Assembly: GCF_023534745.1 (NCBI RefSeq)
Contig: NZ_JAMHJQ010000001.1
Coordinates: 1-64,000, forward strand
Length of the DNA: 64,000 nt
Source: Streptomyces sp. 35G-GA-8
GTDB taxonomy: Bacteria > Actinomycetota > Actinomycetes > Streptomycetales > Streptomycetaceae
Direction: 5' to 3'
Every line of letters starts with the position of its first letter. The stretch's first letter is position 1. Shown one piece after another: positions 52,258 to 60,966 of the stretch. The position numbers and the translations under genes were made by a program. Below the pieces are notes generated by a model, which made no database searches, was not told the DNA's origin, and was given only the letters and a program-made list of their open reading frames with translations.

Positions 52258-53010
52258 ATGGGACAGCTGGAAAACAAGGTGACCCTCGTGACCGGCGGCT
52301 CGAAGGGCATCGGGTTCGCCATCGCACGCCGGTTCGCCGAAGAAGGCGCCACCGTCTATCTGACCGGACGGCGCAAGCCCGAACTGGACGCCGCCGTGGA
52401 GGCCATCGGGGAGCGGGCGGTCGGCGTACAGAGCGATGTGTCGAACCTCCAGGATCTCGACACCCTCTTCGAGACGATCGGAACCCGCAGCGGGCGGCTG
52501 GACATCGTGGCGGCCAACGCGGGCGGCGGCGAGCTCGCACGGCTCGGGAAGATCACCGAGGAGCACTACACCACCACCTTCGACATCAACGTCAAGGGGC
52601 TGATCTTCACCGTCCAGAAGGCCCTGCCGCTCCTGCCCAACGGCGCGTCCGTGATCGTGCTCTCCTCCACCAACGCCTCCCTCGGCATCGAGGCGATGAG
52701 CGTGTACAGCGCCACCAAGGCCGCCATCCGCAACCTCGCCCGCACCTGGGCCGCGGAGCTCGCCGACCGCGGGATCCGGGTCAACGCCATCTCGCCTGGG
52801 CCGATCGAGACCCCCGGTATCGAAGGCCTGGCGGGCGACAGCGCACAGGCCAGGAAGAAGTTCAAGGACAGCTTCACGGCCCAGATCCCGCTGGGCCGGA
52901 TGGGCAGCCCGGACGAGGTCGCCGCCATGGCCGTCTTCCTCGCCTCGGACCAGAGCTCCTTCACCACGGGCGCCGAACTCTTCGTCGACGGCGGCCTCGC
53001 CCAGATCTGA
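52258..53010 (+). CDS. SDR-family NAD(P)-dependent oxidoreductase
   Basis: This 250-residue protein uses ATG 52258 (AAGGATGG upstream; an ATG 9 bases earlier is possible). It has a classical SDR fold: TGGSKGIG nucleotide-binding motif near residues 12-19, NAGGG, the catalytic set with S of VLSSTNAS, YSATK (Tyr and Lys), and NAISPGPIETPG near the C-terminus, ending GGLAQI. The TGRRKPELD after the second strand favours NADP(H). The substrate is unknown. Its neighbour is an Rrf2 regulator, which suggests a redox or electrophile-responsive dehydrogenase. Confidence 0.93.
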   Translation: MGQLENKVTLVTGGSKGIGFAIARRFAEEGATVYLTGRRKPELDAAVEAIGERAVGVQSDVSNLQDLDTLFETIGTRSGRLDIVAANAGGGELARLGKITEEHYTTTFDINVKGLIFTVQKALPLLPNGASVIVLSSTNASLGIEAMSVYSATKAAIRNLARTWAAELADRGIRVNAISPGPIETPGIEGLAGDSAQARKKFKDSFTAQIPLGRMGSPDEVAAMAVFLASDQSSFTTGAELFVDGGLAQI

Positions 53011-53028
53011 CCGTTCCGTCCACGGACG

Positions 53029-53061
53029 GACGGACGGGCAGACGGGCGGACGGGCAGACGC
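53029..53061. repeat. GGACGGGCAGACGGGC-type direct repeat in convergent spacer
   Basis: Short imperfect direct repeats (GGACGGGCAGACG twice, with GGACGGAC ahead) lie between the two convergent SDR genes. The stretch CCGTCCACGGACGG at 53016-53029 can form a small hairpin. Confidence 0.5.
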
Positions 53062-53130
53062 CGCGTCGGCGGACTCCTGGGAGAGCACGTCGAGTTCGAC
53101 GGTGCGCAGGTCCAGCGGGACGCCGACGCG

Positions 53131-53877
53131 TCAGACGATGCCGCCGTTGGCGCGCAGCACCTGTCCGTTGACCCAGCGAGCGGGACCGGCGAGGAAGGCG
53201 ACGACCTCGGCGATGTCCTGCGGGGCGCCCAGCCGTTCCAGGGGTGCCTGGCCTGCCAGCTTCGCGATGGTCTGCTCGTCCTTGCCGTCCAGGAACAGGG
53301 CGGTGGCGGTCGGCCCGGGGGCCACGGCGTTGACGGTGATGTCCCGGCCGCGCAGCTCGCGGGCGAGGATCAGTGTGATGGCCTCGACCGCGCCCTTGGT
53401 GGCGGCGTAGGCGCTGTAGCCGGGCAGTGCCAGCGCCAGGACGGAGCTGGAGAAGTTGATGATCGCCCCGCCGGGCCGGAGCCTGCGCGCGGCCTGCTGG
53501 TCGACGACGAACGTCCCGCGGATGTTGGTGCGGTGCATACGGTCCAAGGCGTCGAGGTCGATCTCGGCCAATGGCGCCAGCGTCATGACACCCGCCGCGT
53601 GCACCACCACGTCGATGCCGCCGTACGCCGCCTCCGCCGCGTCGAAGAGCGCCGCCACGGCCGTCTCGTCGGCCACGTCCGCCCGGAACGCCATCGCCTG
53701 CCCGCCGGCGGCGGTGATGGCCCCGACCGCCGCCTCGGCCTCGGTGTTGTTACCGGCGTAGTTGAGGACGACGGCGAATCCGTCGGCGGCCAGCCGCTCG
53801 GCACTCTCGCGGCCGATGCCGCGGGACCCTCCGGTGATGATCGCCACCCGACGGGGAGAAACGGTCTGCTCGGTCAT
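53131..53877 (-). CDS. SDR-family oxidoreductase
   Basis: This 248-residue protein starts at ATG 53877 (ACAAGGAGCAG upstream). It contains the SDR motifs TGGSRGIG near residues 15-22, HAAGV, IINFSSSVLAL for the catalytic Ser, YSAYAATKGAVEA (Tyr and Lys), and AVAPGPTATALF. The Arg after GIGRESAERL and the ADVADETA acid loop suggest NADP(H). The sequence resembles fungal- and plant-type keto reductases of the FabG class. It is convergent with the other SDR gene and unrelated to it beyond the family. Confidence 0.92.
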   Translation of the reverse strand: MTEQTVSPRRVAIITGGSRGIGRESAERLAADGFAVVLNYAGNNTEAEAAVGAITAAGGQAMAFRADVADETAVAALFDAAEAAYGGIDVVVHAAGVMTLAPLAEIDLDALDRMHRTNIRGTFVVDQQAARRLRPGGAIINFSSSVLALALPGYSAYAATKGAVEAITLILARELRGRDITVNAVAPGPTATALFLDGKDEQTIAKLAGQAPLERLGAPQDIAEVVAFLAGPARWVNGQVLRANGGIV

Positions 53878-53931
53878 GGCACTGCTCCTTGTCCCGGCCG
53901 GATAGCGCCGCTCGCAACCCGACCGTATCAA

Positions 53932-53953
53932 CGCTAACACCGTCGAGTTAGCG
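53932..53953. promoter_or_regulatory. Palindromic operator ahead of the second SDR gene
   Basis: CGCTAAC (53932-53938) and GTTAGCG (53947-53953) form a perfect 7-bp inverted repeat with an 8-base spacer, about 55 bases upstream of the ATG. This is the size and shape of a TetR- or MarR-type site. The matching regulator is not next door. Confidence 0.55.
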
Positions 53954-54202
53954 ACGCCAACCCCACCTCGTAACGTCGCTACGAATCCCCTCGCCCGGTC
54001 GCCGACACCGTGAAGCCGCAGGGCTCAACTGGCCGCCGCACCGGCGAGTTGAAGGCCATTCGTGTGACTGAGGAGTGATTGTGTGACCGGCGTGTTCGGC
54101 GAGGGAATGCATGGGCTCCGGGCACCGACTGGGGTGCTTGTCCAACGACCGGTCCGACACCGACCTGTGTGCGTCCCGGACCGGGCGAAGGGAGCAACGC
54201 AG

Positions 54203-54730
54203 ATGATCGCTGTGCGACGCATAGCCGCTGCCACGATGCTGGCGGCGCTGGCCGGCATATCCGCGCCTTCGGCGTACGCGGCGGCCCCGGCCGCCGATGA
54301 CGCGCCGTTCCTGAAGGCGATTCACCAGGGCAACCTGGCGGAGATCGCGGCCGGACAGAGCGCACGCAAGAACGCCACGGCGGCTTGCGTGAAGTCGGTC
54401 GGCGTCACGCTGGTGCGCGACCACAGGAAGCTGGATGTCGGCGTCAAGGCGCTGGCGGCCGAACTGCACGTCCCGCTGTCCGCCTCGCCCTCCGCCGCGC
54501 AGGAGAAGGCGATGACCGCCATGCAGGCCAGTGTGGGGACGAGCGCGTACAACACCGACTGGCTGACCGCCGAGGCCAAGAGCCACGAGGACACATTGGC
54601 CCTGATCGACGGCGAAATCGCCAAGGGAGGCAACGCCGAGGTCAAGGCCGCCGCCCGAGGAGCACGCCCCGTGGTGGCGAAGCACCTGGAACTGATCCGT
54701 GCCTGCGAGGCGCGCGTCAAGCAGTCTTGA
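54203..54730 (+). CDS. Secreted DUF4142 protein
   Basis: This 175-residue protein starts at ATG 54203 (GAAGGGAG upstream). It has a signal peptide MIAVRRIAAATMLAALAGI cut after AYA. The mature part is one DUF4142 helical domain: FLKAIHQGNLAEIAAGQSA, VRDHRKLDVGVKALAAEL, NTDWLTAEAKSHEDTLALIDGE in two pieces, and KHLELIRAC. DUF4142 proteins are exported ferritin-like bundles of unknown role. An upstream in-frame GTG at 54083 would add a non-signal extension and is rejected. It is monocistronic and ends at a hairpin. Confidence 0.9.
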   Translation: MIAVRRIAAATMLAALAGISAPSAYAAAPAADDAPFLKAIHQGNLAEIAAGQSARKNATAACVKSVGVTLVRDHRKLDVGVKALAAELHVPLSASPSAAQEKAMTAMQASVGTSAYNTDWLTAEAKSHEDTLALIDGEIAKGGNAEVKAAARGARPVVAKHLELIRACEARVKQS

Positions 54731-54818
54731 TCCCCCGCGAAGAGCGGTGGAGCCGGCGGAACCGGTGGAGACCGGTGGCGGCCTCGGGGACCTGGCCGCC
54801 GACCGCGACGGACGAGAG

Positions 54819-54855
54819 GGGCCGTAGGGCGGTCGACGAAAAAGCCCTACGGCCC
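54819..54855. terminator. Terminator of the DUF4142 gene
   Basis: A perfect 12-bp stem, GGGCCGTAGGGC (54819-54830), 13-base loop, complement (54844-54855), then TTCT. It can serve both strands against the convergent small gene. Confidence 0.85.
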
Positions 54856-54889
54856 TTCTACGGCGATTCGGGTCCGCGGAGGGGACCCC

Positions 54890-55054
54890 TCACCGCCGGG
54901 CGCCCCAGCTGAGCCAGGCCAGCGTCCCGAGCACCGCCGCGACGGCGATGTCACTGAGCCCGATCGACCTGTCGGCGCCCTCGTTCAGTACGGCGAGGCT
55001 TCCGACAGTGAGGGCCGCGAAGAGGACGGCCAGGACGGTCCAGAACGCTCTCAT
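54890..55054 (-). CDS. Tiny membrane protein
   Basis: This 54-residue protein starts at ATG 55054 (TTGGGGGTCGCC before it). It has two hydrophobic stretches, FWTVLAVLFAALTVGSLAVL and IAVAAVLGTLAWLSWGA, joined by a short polar part, so it should cross the membrane twice. It is convergent with DUF4142 and divergent from the luciferase-like gene. The function is unknown. The G+C-rich codons and the ATG fit a real gene, but such short frames are uncertain. Confidence 0.5.
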   Translation of the reverse strand: MRAFWTVLAVLFAALTVGSLAVLNEGADRSIGLSDIAVAAVLGTLAWLSWGARR

Positions 55055-55202
55055 GGCGACCCCCAAACGTGGAACATGGCCGCAAACATAACCGCCGGGC
55101 CGTGCCAGGAGCGAGCTTTCGTACGATACCGGCCAACAGGTGCGCCTCATGGCGAATCCCGGCCCCGGGGAATCCTCGTACGGCCCGGTTGTTGGAGATG
55201 GT

Positions 55203-56342
55203 GTGAGTATCGCGGCGACTGTTCCCTTCTCCGTACTGGACCGCTCCCGTATCCGGGAGGGGTCGGACGGTCCTCAGGCGCTGCGCGACAGCGTCGCGTT
55301 CGCCCGGCGGATCGAGGCCCTTGGCTATCACCGCTTCTGGGTGTCCGAGCACCACAGCGTGCCGGGGGTCGCCGGCTCGGCTCCGACCGTGCTCGCGGCG
55401 GCCGTGGCCGCCGCCACGTCGACCATCCGCGTCGGGACCGGCGGTGTGATGCTGCCGAACCACCGACCGCTCGTCGTCGCCGAGCAGTTCGGGGTGCTGG
55501 AATCCCTCTTCCCGGGCCGTATCGACATGGGGCTCGGGCGGTCGGTGGGTTTCACCGACGGGATACGCAAGGCACTCGGCCGGGGCAAGGAGGACGCGGC
55601 CGACTTCCCCGGGCAGCTCGCCGAACTCCTCGGATATTTCACCGGCACCCAGAACGCGCACCCCCAGGTCCACGCCCACCCCGCCGAAGGGCTGAGCGTC
55701 CCGGTCTTCGTCCTGGCCACCGGCCAGGGCGCACGGGTCGCGGCGGAGGCCGGGCTCCCGCTGGTCATCGCCGCCGTACGGGGTGAGGACGCGATGCTCC
55801 GGGCCATCGAGGCGTACCGCCGTGACTTCCGCCCCTCCCCCTGGGGCGAGCGGCCGTATGTCGTCCTGTCCGGCACGGTCGCGGTGGCACCGACCACACG
55901 GGAGGCCCGCGCGCTGCTGCTCCCGGAGGCCTGGTCGACGGCGTACTCCCGCACCCACGGGGAGTTCCCGCCGCTCGCCTCGGTCGAGACGATTCTCGCC
56001 ACCGCCATGACGGAACGCGAGCGCGCACTGTTCGAAGAAGCGCGGCGCGGGCATCTGTACGGTACGGCGGACGAGGTGGCGGCCGGTCTCCGGCAGCTGC
56101 TGGCGCGCAGCGGGGCCGACGAATTCCTGGTCACGACGAGCACCTACGACCGCGAGGCGCTGCTCGACTCGTACACCCGGCTGGCCCGACTGCTGGGCCT
56201 GACCGGCCCTCGGCCCCGGGCTACCGCGTGCCGCGTACCCGCGACGCCTGACGGTGCCGCCCGCGCCGTCCGGAGCCGAACGGCCTCGGTCAGGGACGGC
56301 ACCGGTCAGGCGACGGCGCGGATCAGGCGAAGGCGGGCATGA
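55203..56342 (+). CDS. LLM-class flavin-dependent oxidoreductase (MsnO8-like)
   Basis: This 379-residue protein starts at GTG 55203 (TTGGAGATG upstream). It has the bacterial luciferase-like fold: FSVLDRSRIREG, EALGYHRFWVSEHHSVPGVAG, RVGTGGVMLPNHRPLVVAEQF, LFPGRIDMGLGRSVG, and PVFVLATGQGARVAAEAGLPL. This matches MsnO8-type LLM oxidoreductases, which use reduced FMN or F420. A basic, non-conserved-looking tail of about 45 residues (Arg/Ala-rich) follows, probably because the frame is open there. The 3' end overlaps the convergent gene by 20 bases. The substrate is unknown. Confidence 0.9.
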   Translation: MSIAATVPFSVLDRSRIREGSDGPQALRDSVAFARRIEALGYHRFWVSEHHSVPGVAGSAPTVLAAAVAAATSTIRVGTGGVMLPNHRPLVVAEQFGVLESLFPGRIDMGLGRSVGFTDGIRKALGRGKEDAADFPGQLAELLGYFTGTQNAHPQVHAHPAEGLSVPVFVLATGQGARVAAEAGLPLVIAAVRGEDAMLRAIEAYRRDFRPSPWGERPYVVLSGTVAVAPTTREARALLLPEAWSTAYSRTHGEFPPLASVETILATAMTERERALFEEARRGHLYGTADEVAAGLRQLLARSGADEFLVTTSTYDREALLDSYTRLARLLGLTGPRPRATACRVPATPDGAARAVRSRTASVRDGTGQATARIRRRRA

Positions 56343-57372
56343 TCTTGTCGTGGATCAGGCGGAGTTGGGTGTTCACATCGGCCGCTCCCACGAGGTCACG
56401 GCCGGTGAAGGCCTTGACGAGACTGCGGTCGGTGAGGGCGCAGATCATGTGATTGACGCCGCTGGGGGCGATCTCCCGCTGGATCTTCTCCAGGCACTCC
56501 TCCGGGGTGCCCGCGATGGAGAGGCGTTCGGCGATCTCGGGTGTCGTCAGCTCGATGCCACGGGCGAGGTCACCCGCCGCGATGGCGTCGATGACCGGCT
56601 TCAGTTCGCCCGGGTCGACGCCGTTGCGGCGGAGCTGTTCCTCGGGCATCGAGGAGGCGTAGATGCCGACCATGCTGCGGGCCGCGTCCTTGGCGGTCGC
56701 GGAGTCGGGTCCGGTGGCGAAGACGACCCAGGCGCCGATGTCCAGGGACCGCCAGTCCTTCCCCGCGCGCTCGGCTCCGGCCCGGATGTGCCGCACCGCG
56801 TAGTCGTACGCCTCGCGCGTGTAGCTCAGCGCGTGGTGGCAGCCGTCGGACAGCTCGCCGGCCGCCTCGAAGGACCTGGGTCCGCGCATCGCGCCGAGCT
56901 TGAGCGGGACACGCTCCTGGACGGGGCGGGCGAAGGTGAACAGCCCGCGGTAGGTGAAGAACTCGCCGTCGTACGAGATGGCTCCCTCGTCCAGCAGCGT
57001 GCGCACCACATGCAGCGCTTCCTTGACCCGGGACAGCGGACGGGTGCGGGCCCAGTCGGTGCCGTACTGGGCCAGCAGCCCGAAGTTCCCGCTGGACAGC
57101 ACGCCTTCCGCCCGGCCGTCTGACAGCTCGTCGAGTGTGGCCAGGGCCTGGGCGATCAGGGTGGGTTCCCGGATCGTGACCGGGGACACGCTCGGGCCCA
57201 GACGGATCCGGCTGGTCTGGCCCGCCGCGGCGGCGAAGAGCAGCCACAGGTCCTTGTGCCAGGCCTCGTCGGCGGCATAGCAGGCGTGAAAGCCGAGTTC
57301 ATCGGCGAGCTTGATCGAGGCCAGTGACTCTTGGAGCGGATAGTCGGGGAGCATCGCATAGCTGAATTTCAC
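56323..57372 (-). CDS. LLM-class F420-dependent oxidoreductase (Mer-like)
   Basis: This 349-residue protein starts at GTG 57372 (GGAAGGTGG upstream). It is a luciferase-like TIM barrel: FSYAMLPDYPLQESLASI, GFHACYAADEAWHKDLWLLF, IRLGPSVSPVTIREPTLIAQ, DELSDGRAEGVLSSGNFG, VPLKLGAMRGPRSFEAAGEL. It ends with AGTPEECLEKIQREIAPSGVNHMI. The closest recalled match is the methylene-tetrahydromethanopterin reductase-like group of actinobacterial F420 enzymes. It is tail-to-tail with the other LLM gene and divergent from the EEP-family gene. Confidence 0.92.
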   Translation of the reverse strand: MKFSYAMLPDYPLQESLASIKLADELGFHACYAADEAWHKDLWLLFAAAAGQTSRIRLGPSVSPVTIREPTLIAQALATLDELSDGRAEGVLSSGNFGLLAQYGTDWARTRPLSRVKEALHVVRTLLDEGAISYDGEFFTYRGLFTFARPVQERVPLKLGAMRGPRSFEAAGELSDGCHHALSYTREAYDYAVRHIRAGAERAGKDWRSLDIGAWVVFATGPDSATAKDAARSMVGIYASSMPEEQLRRNGVDPGELKPVIDAIAAGDLARGIELTTPEIAERLSIAGTPEECLEKIQREIAPSGVNHMICALTDRSLVKAFTGRDLVGAADVNTQLRLIHDKIMPAFA

Positions 57373-57586
57373 CGGCGCCACCTTCCGAAGTGGCCATGGG
57401 CGGTATGCACCGCCGGGCTGGATACCTCTCCCGAGAGTGTGGAGGCGAACCCCACCTGTCCAGAACTTGTCAGGCCAATCATGAGGGAGGATCGAGATCG
57501 TTCGTGCCGTGGAGCCGGGGGTGGAGCCGGAAACCGATTCGGGCGGTGGCGCGTCCGGGGGTACGAGGGCAAGTGAACGGGAGTCC

Positions 57587-58639
57587 ATGGTGGTGCGGGC
57601 GCGAACGGACAGCGGTGGGGCGTCGAGGGTGAGAGGGGCGTGGTGGCGGGCCGCGCGTGCGGAGGCGCCGAAGAACGGACGGACCGACGGGCAGAAGAAC
57701 GCGCGGCGACGGTCGGTCCGGGCGCGCGGGCGGGTGCTCGCCGCGCTCGCGGTGCTGACGGCCGGACTGCTGGTGTTCCACCGGGCCGTGCCCAATTCCG
57801 TGGGCCGTCTGGGCAGCTTCCTGGAGGCGTTCCTGCCCTGGCTCGGCCTGGTGGCCGTGGTACTGCTCGGCCTGGCGCTGATGCGCCGCTCCGCCCTCGC
57901 GCTGGTGGCCCTGCTGCTGCCGGTGGCCGCCTGGACATATCTCTTCGGCGGGCTGCTGCTGCCCGGTGCGGAATCCGGCGCGCGCGACCTGGTCGTGGTG
58001 CAGCACAACGTCAGCGACGAGAACACCGATCCGGCGGGCACGGCCCGCGCCCTGGCCGACGCCGAGCCCGATCTCATCGCGCTGGAGGAATTGATACCCC
58101 CCGCGCTGGCGGTCTACGAGAAGACCCTGGCCCCCGACTATCCATACCACGCGGTCCGGGGCACCGTCGGACTCTGGTCGAAGCATCCCCTCACCGGAAC
58201 CCGGCAGTTGGACATCAAGCCCCGGGAAATCACGGAGGACTGGAGTCGCGCGCTGCGGACCGTGGTCCGCACACCGCACGGCGAGATCGCGGCGTACGTC
58301 GCGCACCTGCCCTCGGTCCGCTTCCGGGCGTCCGGCCTCGCGTCGGCCTGGCGCGACGAGAGCGCCGGCCTGCTGGGGGAGGCCATCGCCGCAGAGGAGC
58401 TGAAGGCGGTGATCCTGCTCGGCGACCTCAACAGCACCGTCGACGACCGGGGATTGACCCCGCTGACCTCAAGGATGAATGTGGCGGAACGTGGCTTCGC
58501 CTTCAGCTTCCCCTCCGCCTTCCCGCTGGCCCGGATCGACCAGGTCATGGCCCGCTCGGGGACCGTCGGCCATATCCGCACCCTGCCCGCCACCGGCAGC
58601 GACCATCTGCCGGTCGCCGCCCGGATCGCACTGGACTGA
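57587..58639 (+). CDS. Membrane-bound endonuclease/exonuclease/phosphatase (EEP) family protein
   Basis: This 350-residue protein starts at ATG 57587 (CGGGAGTCC upstream). It has three N-terminal membrane helices (VLAALAVLTAGLLVFHRAV, WLGLVAVVLLGLALM, LVALLLPVAAWTYLFGG), then the EEP domain from residue about 130. Motifs are VVVQHNVSDEN, LIALEELIPPA with the catalytic Glu, AAYVAHLPSV, LLGDLNSTVDD and the catalytic SDHLPVAARI at the end. EEP enzymes cleave phosphodiesters of nucleic acids, lipids or nucleotides; the domain faces outwards here. The substrate is not predictable. Confidence 0.9.
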   Translation: MVVRARTDSGGASRVRGAWWRAARAEAPKNGRTDGQKNARRRSVRARGRVLAALAVLTAGLLVFHRAVPNSVGRLGSFLEAFLPWLGLVAVVLLGLALMRRSALALVALLLPVAAWTYLFGGLLLPGAESGARDLVVVQHNVSDENTDPAGTARALADAEPDLIALEELIPPALAVYEKTLAPDYPYHAVRGTVGLWSKHPLTGTRQLDIKPREITEDWSRALRTVVRTPHGEIAAYVAHLPSVRFRASGLASAWRDESAGLLGEAIAAEELKAVILLGDLNSTVDDRGLTPLTSRMNVAERGFAFSFPSAFPLARIDQVMARSGTVGHIRTLPATGSDHLPVAARIALD

Positions 58640-58804
58640 AGGAGCCGGGCAGGCGCCGGACACGGACTCGCCGCTTCCCCGATGAGCGGCGGGTACGACG
58701 AGGACTCCCCGCTCATCCGGCCTGTACGAGAACACCCCCGAACCTCTGGGCATTTGTGCGTTCTTCGCGGTCCGCCGGATGCCGGGGTGTGGCAAAGTCG
58801 TGCC

Positions 58805-60622
58805 GTGGAAGAGCTGCGACTTCAGGATCCCCAGCGAATAGGCGCGTGGCGGATCATCGCCCGGCTCGGTGCGGGCGGCATGGGACAGGTGTACCTCGGG
58901 CGTTCGCCCGGCGGACGGCTGGTGGCCGTGAAGGTGATCCGCGACGAGATCAGCGATCACCCTGAGGCGCTCGCCCGGTTCCGGCGGGAAGCCGCGACCG
59001 TGGAAGCCGTACGGAGCGCCTACACCGCCCAGTTGATCGAGGCGTCACTCGATGTGTCCCCGTACTGGCTGGCCACCGAGTACGTACCGGGACCCACACT
59101 GCGCGACGCCGTGGGAGCGAGCGGTCCGTTCCCGCCCGAGAGCGCTCTGCGGCTGCTCGCGGCGCTCGCCGAGGGGCTGGCCGCCGTCCATGCCCATGGA
59201 GTCACGCACCGGGACCTGAAACCGGGGAATGTCATCCTCGCGCCCCAAGGGCCGCAGCTGATCGACTTCGGTATCGCCAGGGGACTTGAGCAGACGATTC
59301 TCACCCGGGACGGAACCGCTCCCGGGACCCCCGGATACACCGCGCCCGAGGTCCTTCTGCGTAACGACGTCACCCCGGCCGCGGACATCTTCGCGCTGGG
59401 AGCGACGATCGCCTACACGGCGACCGGCCGGCCCCCGTACGGTACGGGCGATGCCATGACGGTGAGCTACCGGACCGTGCACGAGGACATCGACCTGAGG
59501 GGCGTACGGGGCGACCTGGCGGCGCTGATCCGGCGGTGCGTCGCCAAGGACCCGGCGAAGCGGCCCGAACTGGCCGCCGTGATCGCCGGATGCGCGGTGG
59601 ACTCGGCGCTGGCCGACGATGCCCATTACCGTTCGGTGGCCCGCGACGGCGACCCCGTACCCGGGTCCGGGTACGTGAAAGGCCCGGCGGACTCGTCCGG
59701 TGCGCACGCGCCGTCCGAGCGGAAAGCGGAGACGGTCACCCCCGTCACCGCCGTCACCCCCGTCACCGCCGTCACCCCCGTCACCCCCGTCACCGCCGTC
59801 ACTCCCGGGATGGCCGCGTCGGACCGCGGCCCGGTGCAGCACGCTCCGGCCCAGCCGGCGGCCACCGGGTTCTGGGCGTACTCCGACACCACCCCGTACG
59901 ACGGGCCGGATCACCAACCGCCTCCGGTGCGGCGCGAACGTCGTGGGGGTTGTCTCGCCGCATGCGTGGTGGTGGCGCTCCTGGTGTCGGTCGGGATCTG
60001 GCTGTTCCCGAAAGAGGACGACAAGGGCTCCGAAGCGGCGCCAGGGACCGATGTCGTCGCGTCCGGTCCCGCCACCACGGGTCCGGCGAGGCGCCCGCCG
60101 GACCACATCGTGAACGACCGTGTCTCGCAGGACCGTTGGACCCTGTCGGACGATCCGGAGCAGGCCGCCATGGGCATCGGCTTCTGCGACCTGGCGAGTC
60201 TCACCGACTCCTCGCCGCCGGAGGACCTGCGGTCCTCCGTGTCGCACACCACCGGCTCGGACACCGCTTCGGTGGAGCTGCGTCCCAAGACCGCCGGGGA
60301 GGGCAAGCGGCCCGCGCCGTACTACGTGTCCGTCGGGGTACGGCCGCCGCACGAAACGGACCGCGACACCGGGCGCCCCCTCCGCTCGGCGAGCAAGGGT
60401 ATCGGCTTCACCAGCAAGCCCATCGACCTCTACTCCCAGTGGTCGTCGGGCGGAACCATCAAGCTCAGCTATCCCAAGGACTTCCGGGCCCACTTCGGCG
60501 ATCGGACCGTCGACGCGATCCCGGTCGGAGACGACCGGGGCGACTGGACGGTGGTGCTGTACCACGTCGAAGGCGGACCCACGAAGTACACGTCCATCGT
60601 GTGCAACGGCTTCCACGCCTGA
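58805..60622 (+). CDS. Membrane Ser/Thr protein kinase with extracytoplasmic domain
   Basis: This 605-residue protein starts at GTG 58805. There is no good ribosome site close by, so the transcript may be leaderless. The kinase domain (about 10-275) has the P-loop LGAGGMGQVYLG, the Lys K43 in VAVKVI, HRDLKPGNV (catalytic D137), D154 in DFGIAR, and the activation segment with GTPGYTAPEV. A Pro/Thr-rich linker contains a run of VTPVTA repeats (DNA 59740-59810). A membrane helix (about 382-402) precedes a 200-residue outer domain I do not recognise. It lacks PASTA repeats. The kinase probably transmits an external signal. Confidence 0.92.
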   Translation: MEELRLQDPQRIGAWRIIARLGAGGMGQVYLGRSPGGRLVAVKVIRDEISDHPEALARFRREAATVEAVRSAYTAQLIEASLDVSPYWLATEYVPGPTLRDAVGASGPFPPESALRLLAALAEGLAAVHAHGVTHRDLKPGNVILAPQGPQLIDFGIARGLEQTILTRDGTAPGTPGYTAPEVLLRNDVTPAADIFALGATIAYTATGRPPYGTGDAMTVSYRTVHEDIDLRGVRGDLAALIRRCVAKDPAKRPELAAVIAGCAVDSALADDAHYRSVARDGDPVPGSGYVKGPADSSGAHAPSERKAETVTPVTAVTPVTAVTPVTPVTAVTPGMAASDRGPVQHAPAQPAATGFWAYSDTTPYDGPDHQPPPVRRERRGGCLAACVVVALLVSVGIWLFPKEDDKGSEAAPGTDVVASGPATTGPARRPPDHIVNDRVSQDRWTLSDDPEQAAMGIGFCDLASLTDSSPPEDLRSSVSHTTGSDTASVELRPKTAGEGKRPAPYYVSVGVRPPHETDRDTGRPLRSASKGIGFTSKPIDLYSQWSSGGTIKLSYPKDFRAHFGDRTVDAIPVGDDRGDWTVVLYHVEGGPTKYTSIVCNGFHA

Positions 60623-60966
60623 GCCGCGACGAGTCGGTGTCCGACCCCCCGGAGCGGCCACCGTCCGGTGACCGGCAGGCCGTTCCTCGCCTCGTGCCCA
60701 CGGGACCCGCGCCTGCGAGATCGGCCGCGGGCCCGGACCTTTGATCGTTGGCGTCGATCAACCGATCGAGAAGCGCTCTTGGACGGCCGGTGATCCAGGA
60801 AGGCAGGATGTCGGAGCGTTCCCCGCTCTGACGGACGACGAGCCGCCGTGGGCCGAAGGCGGGGCGCTCCCCCGAGGAGTCCTGTGCTGATCTCGCATGC
60901 CCTGAAGACGTACGTCCCGCTCAGCGGTGCGCCGACCATGCCCGCCCGGCGCCCGGCGCCGGGCGG
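60623..60966. other. 344-base intergenic region without a recognisable gene
   Basis: It follows the kinase stop and precedes the HPP gene. It holds a GATCGTTGGCGTCGATC stretch (60743-60759) and a strong hairpin CGCCCGGCGC (60943-60952) with its complement (60956-60965), directly abutting an ATG at 60967. I see no convincing promoter, RNA gene or ORF. Confidence 0.5.
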
